A model generated the notes under the pieces. It was not told where the DNA came from. It searched no databases and saw only the letters and a list, made by a program, of their open reading frames with translations. The position numbers and the translations under genes were made by a program. A stretch of 64,000 nucleotides of DNA from Umezawaea tangerina (GTDB lineage Bacteria; Actinomycetota; Actinomycetes; Mycobacteriales; Pseudonocardiaceae): assembly GCF_003002815.1 (NCBI RefSeq), contig NZ_PVTF01000005.1, positions 372,001-436,000 on the forward strand. The letters are read 5' to 3'. Shown here one piece after another: positions 1 through 6,933 of the stretch; position 1 is the first letter of the stretch, and each line of letters begins with the position of its first letter.

Positions 1-717
1 GCAGGCCCGCAGGTGCTGCGCGGTCTCCCGAACCAGGTCGTCGGCGCGGTCGCGCGCCACGTCGTGACGGCCTTCCAGCAGGCCGCGGAGCTCGACCAAC
101 CACTCCCCCGCCCCCTCGACCCCCGCGATCACGCGGGTGGTCGACCTGCGGGCGAAGGCCCACCAGGCCAGCAGCACACCGGCGGCGAGGAGCACGGGCG
201 CGGGCATCGAGGCGACGGCCTCACGTGGCAGCAGGACGAACGCGCACGCCGCCAGGACCACCAGCACGGCTGTCGCGATCCCAGCGGGCACCACGGTCCG
301 GGGTTTGCCGAGCGGCCGTGCGACGACGACCGCGTACAACAGGCACAGCAGCGCGGCGTACAGGATCGGGATCCCGGCAAGGCCCGCGGGTGTGAGCGGG
401 ACGAGAAGCCCGTTCCACAGCCACAAGGCGGCACCTGCCAGGATCGTCACAAGTGCGGCACTGGCCATCACGGCGGACCACGCTTCGAACACCGTGGTGC
501 CACTGCGGTCACGATTCGCGCGGTCGGCCAACGGCATCCGGTCCGCCGCTATCCCCGCGGCGAAGTCCGCCGGCTCGCCGAACGCCTGCTCCGGTCGTTC
601 ACCGCTGTCGGCGCAGTGCTCCCGAACCTCGGCCAGCACCTCGTCGGCGAGGGCGGCGTCCACGCCCAGTAAGGCCAGTTCCCAACGTGCTCGGTCGCTC
701 CACAGGGTGGTGGTCAT
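1..717 (-). CDS. Membrane protein partner of PadR, C-terminus beyond window
   Basis: This frame opens with ATG at 717 and runs off the left edge without a stop, giving 239 visible residues. The N-terminal 60 residues are soluble and acidic, and contain the helix-rich ...LADEVLAEVREHCADSG... stretch. Hydrophobic segments follow at roughly residues 75-95, 100-118, 125-145 and 152-168, so it is an integral membrane protein. The start overlaps the PadR stop (ATGA), which implies translational coupling. PadR genes are often followed by small membrane proteins of the HAAS/DUF1700/DUF1707 kind, and the N-terminal soluble part fits that pattern. Function is unknown. It could be a membrane sensor or anti-regulator working with the PadR protein. 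The gene call is firm, but the role is inference. Confidence 0.8.
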   Translation of the reverse strand, partial: MTTTLWSDRARWELALLGVDAALADEVLAEVREHCADSGERPEQAFGEPADFAAGIAADRMPLADRANRDRSGTTVFEAWSAVMASAALVTILAGAALWLWNGLLVPLTPAGLAGIPILYAALLCLLYAVVVARPLGKPRTVVPAGIATAVLVVLAACAFVLLPREAVASMPAPVLLAAGVLLAWWAFARRSTTRVIAGVEGAGEWLVELRGLLEGRHDVARDRADDLVRETAQHLRAC

Positions 718-1082
718 CGTCCCGTCCCGTCCTTTCGCACCGTGAGCAGCCTGTCCATCGCGGCGGAGAAGTCCCGCCAGAGCCCGGCCTCCTGGTCCAG
801 CCGGGCCCGTCCCGCCGGGGTGAGCCGGTAGGTCTTGCGGCCGGGGCCGCCTTGTCCGGCGACCCACTCGGCCTCCACGAGACCCGCGGTCTCCATCCGG
901 CCGAGAACCGGGTAGAGCGCACCGCCGCGCACTGTCCCGAGGCCGAGTTCGGCGAGCCGCTGCACCACCGCGTACCCGTGCAGGTCCGCTTCGGCGAGCA
1001 CGGCCGCCACCGCCAGTTCCAGCGTTCCGCGCAGCCAGCTCGCCGACGGATCAGCTCCCGACACCACTCGTCCACCGTTCAC
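714..1082 (-). CDS. PadR-family transcriptional regulator
   Basis: A 122-residue winged-helix protein. The family signature is clear: an N-terminal LRGTLELAVAAVL helix, then DLHGYAVVQRLAELGLG, the GALYPVLGRMETAGLVEAEW recognition/wing region, and GPGRKTYRLTPAGRARL. PadR proteins are dimeric repressors responding to phenolics, drugs or membrane partners. The first possible start is GTG at 1082. GTG codons at 1067 and 1064 sit better behind a GGTGGA ribosome site, so the true protein may be 5-6 residues shorter. The gene overlaps the downstream membrane-protein gene and is divergent from the histidine kinase. It may be autoregulated through the inverted repeat at 1100-1119. Confidence 0.92.
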   Translation of the reverse strand: MNGGRVVSGADPSASWLRGTLELAVAAVLAEADLHGYAVVQRLAELGLGTVRGGALYPVLGRMETAGLVEAEWVAGQGGPGRKTYRLTPAGRARLDQEAGLWRDFSAAMDRLLTVRKDGTGR

Positions 1083-1099
1083 CTAGTGAGTATTCCGGA

Positions 1100-1119
1100 C
1101 TAGTCTTTTTTCAGACTAG
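1100..1119. promoter_or_regulatory. Inverted repeat upstream of PadR gene
   Basis: CTAGTC and GACTAG face each other across an 8-base T-rich spacer, 18 bp upstream of the PadR start. This is the usual place for a PadR autoregulatory operator. The sequence shows the repeat only. Binding by this PadR is inference, and the arms do not match the ATGT-N8-ACAT consensus of the PadR subfamily. Confidence 0.4.
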
Positions 1120-1151
1120 CAACACAGCGGTGGACTGTCACCCCGGACATG

Positions 1152-1229
1152 CGGTGGGACCGGCATCGCGTCAGCCCCCAGGCTGATGTGACACCCCTCC
1201 CGGAGGCTGACGCGATGCCGGTCCCGCCG
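1152..1229. promoter_or_regulatory. Three-copy 15-bp element forming a long palindrome
   Basis: The element GGCTGAYGYGAYRCC occurs three times directly upstream of the histidine kinase: inverted at 1162-1176, direct at 1181-1195 and direct at 1205-1219. The outer two copies are identical and extend into a 25-bp inverted repeat (1152-1176 and 1205-1229, one T/G mismatch). The middle copy differs at four positions, all transitions. Three half-sites so close to the GTG start (1246), with no clear Shine-Dalgarno between, suggest a regulator-binding array or a strong leader hairpin. Confidence 0.6.
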
Positions 1230-1245
1230 GATCTACGCTGCCCAC

Positions 1246-2496
1246 GTGGAGAGCCCGAACCGCGTCTGGCGGACCGTGGTCGGAAGTCCGGGACCGCTGA
1301 CCTTCGCCCTGCTCCTCCTGCTCGGCGCGGAGGCCGGCCTGCGGGGGCTGAACACTTCGCACATCGGCGCCAGGCTGTGGCAGTTGGCCGCTGTCGCCAT
1401 GCTGTGCGCGATCACGGCGCTGGCATCGCGGCGCTCGTTCACCGCGGCTCTCGTCGCGGCGGCGGCGCTACCGATCGGCTCGGTCCTGATCAGGCTGGGA
1501 GATGTGCTCATCTCCCCGCCGGTGGACATCAAACTACTGGTCACCGAGGTCGTCGCGGTGATGGCGCTGATCGCCGTCCTGGTTCGCGAGGCGTCGACGT
1601 CGCGAGCCGTGATCGGCCTGGCCGTGGTGCTGGTCGGGACCGCGTCGGCGTGGTCGATCCGGCCGAACTACCGGAAGGAGGTCGGAGGCGCGGTCCGCGT
1701 CTACGAGCCGGCCCCGGGCATCGCCGTCACGATAGGCGGAATCCTCCTGGTCGCCTCGGTCGGCCTCGGCCTGTACCTCCGGCTCCGCGACCGGGAGCGC
1801 AGGCGGTCGGTGGAGGCGGAGGTGCTGGCCGCTCAGCGCTCCGAGCGGATGGCGTTGGCGCGCGACCTGCACGACGTGGTCGCGCACTACGTGACGACCA
1901 TCGTCGTGCACTCGCAGGCCGCCGAAGCGGTGCTGGACCTCAACCCGGACGCGGCCCGCGAGGTCCTGCCGGTGATCACCAGCAGCGGCACGGAAGCACT
2001 GGCCGCCATGCGCACGCTCGTCGGCACGCTGCGCGGCTCGGAACCGGCGGGGTCCGGGTCGGCCGACCCGACGAGCGACCTCACCGCCGACATCCGCACC
2101 GTCACCGAGGAGTCCGGCCTCCCGGTGCACCTGGAGCTCGACCTGGTCGAGCAGGTGCCGCCGAAGTTCGAGCGGTCGGTGCTGCGCCTCGTGCAGGAGT
2201 CGCTGACCAACTCCCGCAAGCACGCCGCGGACGTGACGCGGGTCGACGTGTCCGTGTCGACGCGGGAAGGCGTGATCCACCTCCGCGTCGCCGACAACGG
2301 CAGCGGTGCCGGACAGGCCCCCATCGGCGGGTCCGGCGGCTACGGGCTCGTCGGCATGCGCGAGCGCGTCGAACTGCTCGGCGGCACGTTCACCGCGGGC
2401 GCCCGCCCTGGTGCGGGCTGGGAGGTCCAGGCCCGCATCCCCATCTCGACCTTCCTGGGCACCCCTTTGGCGGAGAGCAGGGCGAACCCGTCCTGA
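1246..2496 (+). CDS. NarL-type sensor histidine kinase (HisKA_3), orphan
   Basis: A 416-residue kinase beginning at GTG. The first 190 residues hold about five membrane helices. They are followed by the dimerisation and phosphoacceptor helix with MALARDLHDVVAHYVTTIVV (His near residue 208), then an N box at VQESLTNSRKHA and the ATP-binding G box DNGSGAG...GYGLVGMRERVELLGG. This architecture is the DesK/NarL type that normally phosphorylates a LuxR-family response regulator. No such regulator lies next to it: the left neighbour is PadR and the right neighbour converges. It is therefore an orphan in this window. It has no obvious ribosome site and may be translated from a short or leaderless transcript. 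Confidence 0.93.
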   Translation: MESPNRVWRTVVGSPGPLTFALLLLLGAEAGLRGLNTSHIGARLWQLAAVAMLCAITALASRRSFTAALVAAAALPIGSVLIRLGDVLISPPVDIKLLVTEVVAVMALIAVLVREASTSRAVIGLAVVLVGTASAWSIRPNYRKEVGGAVRVYEPAPGIAVTIGGILLVASVGLGLYLRLRDRERRRSVEAEVLAAQRSERMALARDLHDVVAHYVTTIVVHSQAAEAVLDLNPDAAREVLPVITSSGTEALAAMRTLVGTLRGSEPAGSGSADPTSDLTADIRTVTEESGLPVHLELDLVEQVPPKFERSVLRLVQESLTNSRKHAADVTRVDVSVSTREGVIHLRVADNGSGAGQAPIGGSGGYGLVGMRERVELLGGTFTAGARPGAGWEVQARIPISTFLGTPLAESRANPS

Positions 2497-2500
2497 ACCG

Positions 2501-2522
2501 GGGCGCGAGGAACCGAGCGCCC
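2501..2522. terminator. Short hairpin between convergent genes
   Basis: GGGCGC and GCGCCC are separated by 10 bases, between the kinase stop (2496) and the aldo/keto reductase stop (2528). There is no T-tract. It is a weak candidate for a two-way terminator. Confidence 0.35.
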
Positions 2523-2527
2523 ACCGG

Positions 2528-3520
2528 CTAACCCCGAGCGACCTCGGCGGTGTGCACGGGGGCGTAGCGCTCGCCCACCACCTGGTCGCTCAGCGGGTCC
2601 AGCGCGGCCAGCGCCTCGGCGTCCAGGGTGAGTTCCAGCGCGGCCGCGTTCTGCTCCAGCCGGACCGGGCTGCGGGTGCCCGGAATGGCCGCCACCGCCA
2701 CTCCGAGCCGCTCGGCCTGGGCGTACACCCAGGCCAGCGCCACCTGGGCGGGGGTGGCACCCAGCCGGTCGGCCACCTCGCGCACGGTCCGCGCGATCTT
2801 CTCGTTGGTCTCGCCCGCCTCACCGGCGAACCGGGGGTTGGTGCGCCGGAAGTCCTTCTCCCCCAACGCGGAGCGGTCCACGGCGCCGGTCAGGAACCCC
2901 CGCCCCAGCGGCGAGTACGGCACCAGCCCGACCCCCAGCTCGGCCATCACCGGGGTGACCGACTCGACGTCGCGGGTCCACAACGAGTACTCGCTCTGCA
3001 CCGCGGTGATCGGGTGCACCGCGTGCGCCCGGCGCAGCAGCCCGCCGTCGACCTCGGACAGGCCCAGATGGCGGACCTTGCCCGCCTCGACCAGCTCGGC
3101 CATCGCGCCGACGGTCTCCTCGATCTCGACGTCCTGGGGCGGGCGGTGGGCGTAGTACAGGTCGATCACCTCGACGCCCAGCCGCAGCAGCGAGGCGTCG
3201 CAGGCGCGCAGCACGTAGTTCCGGGCGCCGCGGATGCGGCGTTCCCGGTCGCCGCCGCTGCGGTCGATGCCGAACTTGGTGGCCAGCTGCACCTGGTCCC
3301 GGCGGCCGTGGACGGCCCGACCCACCAGCACCTCGTTGTGCCCGGTGCCGTAGGCGTCGGCGGTGTCCAGGAACGTGATACCCAGGTCCAGTGCCCGGTC
3401 GATGGTGGCCAAGCCGCCGTCCCAGTCGGCGGCGCCGTAGCTCTCGCTCATCCCCATGCACCCCAGGCCCATCGCGCTGACGGTGAGACCGGGCGAGCCG
3501 AGCGTGGTTCGGGTGATCAT
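2528..3520 (-). CDS. Aldo/keto reductase (AKR13-like)
   Basis: A 330-residue NADPH-dependent carbonyl reductase of the cytosol. Family features are visible in order: GLGCMGMSESYG, catalytic Asp/Tyr in FLDTADAYGTGHNE, Lys in LATKFGID, His in LYYAHRPPQ, the VRHLGLSEV strand and the cofactor loop AAIPGTRSP. The start is ATG at 3520 behind AGGAGG. An open frame extends upstream but has no family homology. It lies 89 bp downstream of the FkbK-like gene in the same direction. However, a separate MerR-type promoter (3583-3613) points to independent stress- or ligand-induced transcription rather than obligatory membership of the cluster. The substrate is unknown. Confidence 0.93.
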   Translation of the reverse strand: MITRTTLGSPGLTVSAMGLGCMGMSESYGAADWDGGLATIDRALDLGITFLDTADAYGTGHNEVLVGRAVHGRRDQVQLATKFGIDRSGGDRERRIRGARNYVLRACDASLLRLGVEVIDLYYAHRPPQDVEIEETVGAMAELVEAGKVRHLGLSEVDGGLLRRAHAVHPITAVQSEYSLWTRDVESVTPVMAELGVGLVPYSPLGRGFLTGAVDRSALGEKDFRRTNPRFAGEAGETNEKIARTVREVADRLGATPAQVALAWVYAQAERLGVAVAAIPGTRSPVRLEQNAAALELTLDAEALAALDPLSDQVVGERYAPVHTAEVARG

Positions 3521-3582
3521 GCGCGGACGCTCCTCCTGCCCGGTGGACCGGGCCGTACTTCCAGGGATGACGAACGCCAGCG

Positions 3583-3613
3583 ACACTACGACTTGGAGCG
3601 CGCTCCAGGTCAA
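3583..3613 (-). promoter_or_regulatory. MerR-type promoter with 19-bp spacer
   Basis: On the minus strand the -35 is TTGACC (3613-3608) and the -10 is TAGTGT (3588-3583), with exactly 19 bp between. The perfect 14-bp palindrome TGGAGCGCGCTCCA (3594-3607) fills the spacer. An over-long spacer holding a dyad is the hallmark of promoters activated by MerR-family regulators. The -35 overlaps the stop codon of the upstream gene. No merR gene lies in the window. Confidence 0.7.
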
Positions 3614-4527
3614 GCCCGAGAAGCGCCCCCGACGGCGGGCATCGCGGCGGTGGGCCCGCGGCCGCCGTGGCCCACACCGAAGCCGCGCGTCGAGACGTGG
3701 AACCCGTGGCCGGTCTTCTCGCCGAGGCGCCCGTCCGACACCAGTTCGGCGAGCAGCGGGGTCGGCCGGAACCGGGGGTCGCCGGTGAACTCCAGCAGCA
3801 CGGCCAGGGTGTCGACGATGGTGTCCAGGCCGATCAGGTCTGCGGTGCGCAGCGGTCCCATGCGGTGCCCGAAGCACCGTTCGAACACCGCGTCCACGGT
3901 GGCGGCGTCGGCGGTTCCCTGCGCCAGCACGGCGGCCGCCTCGTTGATGGTGAGCATCAGCACCCGGTTGGACACGAACCCCGGTCCGTCACCGACCACG
4001 ATGGCCTGCTTGCCGAGGCGACCGAGCAGTTCCGTGGTGCGGCGCAGGGTGTCCGGGAGGGTGCGGGGGCCGCAGGCCACCTCGACGGTGTCCTTGAGCG
4101 GGGCGGGGTTCATGAAGTGGGTGCCGATCATCCGGCCGGGGTCGCGGATCCAGCGGGCGAGGTGGTCGATCGGGATCGCCGACGTGCAGGAGGCGAGCAC
4201 GGCGCCGGGCGCGCTGCGCTCGTCGGCCGCACGCAGCACCTGTTCCTTGAGCGGCAGTCGTTCCGGCACGCACTCGACCACGAAACCCGGTGACCCCAAC
4301 AGGTCCCAGCGGTCGGTCCACCGGATGCGGCCCAGCACCTCGTCCGGGTCGGCGTCGGTGCGGCGCAGCATCCGGGCCAGGCGCACCCCGTCCCGCACGC
4401 GGCGCGGCCCGGCTTCGCGCGCGGCGGCGGAGGGCTCGAACACCGCCACGGTGTGCCCCGCGGCGGCGAGGCACTGCGCCACACCGCAGCCCATCGTCCC
4501 GCCGCCGAGCACCGCGTAGTTCTCCAT
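3610..4527 (-). CDS. 3-hydroxyacyl-CoA dehydrogenase-like glyceryl-ACP oxidase (FkbK type)
   Basis: A 305-residue NAD-dependent dehydrogenase. The Rossmann motif is AVLGGGTMGCGVAQCLAAAGH at the N-terminus. The domain junction GTHFMNPAPLKDTVEV carries the family catalytic His, and GDGPGFVSNRVL marks the start of the C-terminal domain. In hydroxy/methoxymalonyl-ACP pathways this type (FkbK, AsmK, ZmaG) oxidises glyceryl-ACP to the semialdehyde. The identity rests on its place directly after FkbH-, FkbI- and ACP-type genes. Alone it could be read as a 3-hydroxybutyryl-CoA dehydrogenase. The start is ATG at 4527 behind GGGGAGG, 25 bp after the FkbH stop. It is the last gene of the NRPS operon. 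Confidence 0.9.
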   Translation of the reverse strand: MENYAVLGGGTMGCGVAQCLAAAGHTVAVFEPSAAAREAGPRRVRDGVRLARMLRRTDADPDEVLGRIRWTDRWDLLGSPGFVVECVPERLPLKEQVLRAADERSAPGAVLASCTSAIPIDHLARWIRDPGRMIGTHFMNPAPLKDTVEVACGPRTLPDTLRRTTELLGRLGKQAIVVGDGPGFVSNRVLMLTINEAAAVLAQGTADAATVDAVFERCFGHRMGPLRTADLIGLDTIVDTLAVLLEFTGDPRFRPTPLLAELVSDGRLGEKTGHGFHVSTRGFGVGHGGRGPTAAMPAVGGASRA

Positions 4528-4552
4528 CTCCGGTTCCTCCCCTGCGTTTCGG

Positions 4553-5584
4553 TCAGCGGACGGCATCGGTGAGCACCCGGATGTGCCGGGAACGCGACAC
4601 CGGCTCGCCCCGGTGCACGAGCAGCACCCGGTCACCGTCGTCGCGCTCCGCCTCGAAACCGCTGAACCGCAGCGTGACGAGCATGATCCGGTTGACCGGC
4701 GTGGGCACGAACTCCGCCATCGGCCGCAGCCCCGCCGCCAGCGACCGGCGCACGACCTGTTCGATCAGCGCCGCTCCGGCACCGCGCGATGCCACGCGGC
4801 AGGAGGTGAGCAGTAGTTTGATCGTGGTGCTCGTGGCGTCCCGCTCGGTCACGGCCAGCCCGATGACGCCGTACGGGCCGAACCTGTCGGTCAGCTCGGC
4901 GACCAGCACCTCGTGGTCGGGTGAGGCGGAAAGCTCGCGCAGGTCGTCCTCGTCGAAGGTGAGGCCGGTGGTGTTGAGCTGGTGGGTGCGCACGGTGAGC
5001 TCGTGGGCCCTGGCCAGGTCACCCGCGGTGGCGCGGCGGATCGCCATGGTGAGGTCGAGCGACGCCAGGAACTCCGGTGCGGTGCCGTCGTGCTCCTGCT
5101 CGGCCGCCCGCCTGCCCGCTTCCACCTGGTAGAGCTGCCTGCGCTGGGCCGACTCCGCGGTTCGGGTCACCGGCCGGAACTCCGCCCGGTCCGGGAGCGA
5201 GCCCACCTCCTCGGCGGCGTACGCCCGGACGTCCGGCAGCGCCGCGACGACCTCGGCCCGTTCGACCGGGTCGTTGTCGACGAACGCGAAGCTGTCCAGG
5301 CCGAGGTTCAGCAGGTCCGCGGTGCGGCGGACCGAGGCGGACTTGGCGCCCCAGCCGACCCGCACCACCGTGAAGAGGTCCCGCAGGCCGAGGCGGTCGA
5401 GGTGCGCGACGGCCGTGGCCTCGTCACCGCGGCTGGCGACCGCGTGCAGGATGCCGCGCCGGTCGAGCTCCCGCAGCGTCCTGACCGCGTCCGGGAACGG
5501 CGCGGCCCGGTCGCCTTCCAGCACCACCCCTCGCCACAGGGTGTCGTCGAGATCCCAGACGAGGCACTTCACCGGCCCGGTCAT
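4553..5584 (-). CDS. FkbH-like HAD-superfamily glyceryl transferase/phosphatase
   Basis: A 343-residue protein with the HAD nucleophile motif VWDLDDTLWRGVV at the N-terminus, the second HAD motif in AVASRGDE and the FAFVDNDPVERAEV motif. These are followed by a GNAT-like C-terminal half (GPYGVIGLAV...LLLTSCRVASRGAGAALIEQV). FkbH-type enzymes take 1,3-bisphosphoglycerate, dephosphorylate it and load the glyceryl group on a dedicated ACP, the first step to hydroxymalonyl-ACP. Start ATG 5584 overlaps the preceding stop (ATGA). With the ACP, acyl-CoA dehydrogenase and FkbK-type genes around it, the pathway assignment is strong. Confidence 0.93.
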   Translation of the reverse strand: MTGPVKCLVWDLDDTLWRGVVLEGDRAAPFPDAVRTLRELDRRGILHAVASRGDEATAVAHLDRLGLRDLFTVVRVGWGAKSASVRRTADLLNLGLDSFAFVDNDPVERAEVVAALPDVRAYAAEEVGSLPDRAEFRPVTRTAESAQRRQLYQVEAGRRAAEQEHDGTAPEFLASLDLTMAIRRATAGDLARAHELTVRTHQLNTTGLTFDEDDLRELSASPDHEVLVAELTDRFGPYGVIGLAVTERDATSTTIKLLLTSCRVASRGAGAALIEQVVRRSLAAGLRPMAEFVPTPVNRIMLVTLRFSGFEAERDDGDRVLLVHRGEPVSRSRHIRVLTDAVR

Positions 5585-6669
5585 GCCTTCCCCCCAACCC
5601 TGTGCTCGCGCAGCAGGTGATCGGCTATGTGCAGTTCGGACACCTGGTCGGAGCCCTCGATGATCTGCATGACCTTGGCGTCGCGGAAGAACCTGCCGAC
5701 GCGACTGTCCGACGCGCACCCGGCGGATCCGAGCAGCTGCACGGCGTCCTGGCTCGCCGAGGCGGCGGCCCGCGCGGCCGCGTACTTCGCCATGACCGTG
5801 CCGGCGACCGCACCGGGCTCCCCGGCGTCGCGGGCACGGGCCGCGGACAGGCACAGCTCACGCGCCGCGGTGGCGTCCACCGCCATCCGGGCCAGCATCG
5901 AGCGCACCAGCTGGTGCGCGGCCAGCGGAACGGCGTCCTGGCGCCGGCGCACGGTGTGGTCTGCCACGTCCGCGACGCAGGCGGCGGCCATCCCGGCACA
6001 GCCCCACGCGACGGTGAAGCGGCCGTGGTCCAACGCGGTCGCGATCACGTGGGACAGGCCGAAACCGGGTGAGGCCACCAGGTTCCCCACCGGCACCCGC
6101 ACCCCGTCGAAGCGGACGTGCGCGACCATCGCCGCGCGCAGGCCGAGCTGTCCGCGCACGGGATCGGTGCTCACCCCCGCCCCCTTCTCCACCAGCACGG
6201 CGGCCAGGCGGCCGTCGAGCTTGCCCAGCACCAGGAACACGGTGGCCTCCTGGCCGAACGTGACCCAGCGCTTCTCGCCCGTCACGGTGATCTCGCCACC
6301 GGTGCGCTCGAAGCGGGTGTCCACAGCGGACAGTTCGGTGCCCGCGCCCGACTCGGTCGCGGCGAACCCGGCCAGGTGCTCCCCGGCGGCCAGCGCGGGC
6401 AACCAGGTGGAACGCTGCTCGTCGGTGCCCCAGCGGGCGATCGCGGCGGACACCATGCCCTGCACGGTGACCAGCGCGCGGACCGAACTGCACACGGCGC
6501 CGATCTCGGCGCACAGCTCGCCCAGCTCCGCCTGGGAACCGCCGCGACCGCCGTGCTCGGTGGGCAGGTCGACGCCGAACCACCCCGCCCGCGCGACGGC
6601 GTCGCGCACCTCCGCGGGCAGCGCACCGCCCTCGTCCCAGCCCGCGGCGTCGAACTCGGCGGGTCGCAC
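5581..6669 (-). CDS. Acyl-CoA dehydrogenase-like oxidase (FkbI type)
   Basis: A 362-residue flavoprotein of the acyl-CoA dehydrogenase fold. N-terminal helices run to the FAATESGAGTELSAV and EKRWVTFGQEA flavin-binding strands. Then come ALDHGRFTVAWGCAGMA and the C-terminal VQLLGSAGCASDSRVGRFFRDAKVMQIIEGSDQV motif. In the FkbH pathway this enzyme oxidises the aldehyde on ACP to hydroxymalonyl-ACP. It starts at GTG 6669, immediately after the ACP stop, and overlaps the FkbH start. A different possibility is worth keeping in view: hydrazine clusters such as triacsin also use an acyl-CoA dehydrogenase homologue to oxidise hydrazinoacetyl groups. The position between ACP and FkbH favours FkbI. Confidence 0.9.
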   Translation of the reverse strand: MRPAEFDAAGWDEGGALPAEVRDAVARAGWFGVDLPTEHGGRGGSQAELGELCAEIGAVCSSVRALVTVQGMVSAAIARWGTDEQRSTWLPALAAGEHLAGFAATESGAGTELSAVDTRFERTGGEITVTGEKRWVTFGQEATVFLVLGKLDGRLAAVLVEKGAGVSTDPVRGQLGLRAAMVAHVRFDGVRVPVGNLVASPGFGLSHVIATALDHGRFTVAWGCAGMAAACVADVADHTVRRRQDAVPLAAHQLVRSMLARMAVDATAARELCLSAARARDAGEPGAVAGTVMAKYAAARAAASASQDAVQLLGSAGCASDSRVGRFFRDAKVMQIIEGSDQVSELHIADHLLREHRVGGKA

Positions 6670-6670
6670 C

Positions 6671-6925
6671 TCAGCCCGCCGTCTTGACGAGCACGAACCC
6701 GGTCAGCCGGTTCACCGTGCGGAAGTTGTCCAGGTCCAGGTCCTCCGCCCGCACGGTGATCCCGAACCGGTGCTCCACGAACGTCACCAGCTCCAGCGCG
6801 GCCAGCGAGTTGACCAGTCCCCGCTCGAAGTAGTCCTCGTCGGGGTCGGGCTCGGCATCGACCAGCGAGGTCACGAACTCCAGCAGCTGGCCGCGCACCT
6901 CGTCGGCCGGGAGACCGTTCCGCAT
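6671..6925 (-). CDS. Free-standing acyl carrier protein (FkbJ type)
   Basis: An 84-residue acidic carrier protein. The phosphopantetheine Ser lies in ERGLVNSLAALELVTFVEHRFG, followed by the helix-III stretch ITVRAEDLDLDNFRTVNRL. The start is ATG 6925 behind AGGAGGAACG, whose first bases overlap the stop of the KAS III-like gene. In the neighbouring pathway it would carry the glyceryl, semialdehyde and hydroxymalonyl groups. It is the only free carrier protein in the window, so it could also be the acceptor for the AMP-ligase at 29501-31048. That second role is speculative. Confidence 0.93.
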   Translation of the reverse strand: MRNGLPADEVRGQLLEFVTSLVDAEPDPDEDYFERGLVNSLAALELVTFVEHRFGITVRAEDLDLDNFRTVNRLTGFVLVKTAG

Positions 6926-6933
6926 CGTTCCTC

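Noticed and set aside
5581-6669. Triacsin-type hydrazinoacetyl oxidase role for the acyl-CoA dehydrogenase
   Set aside because: Position between ACP and FkbH genes fits the FkbI step better. Kept only as an alternative.
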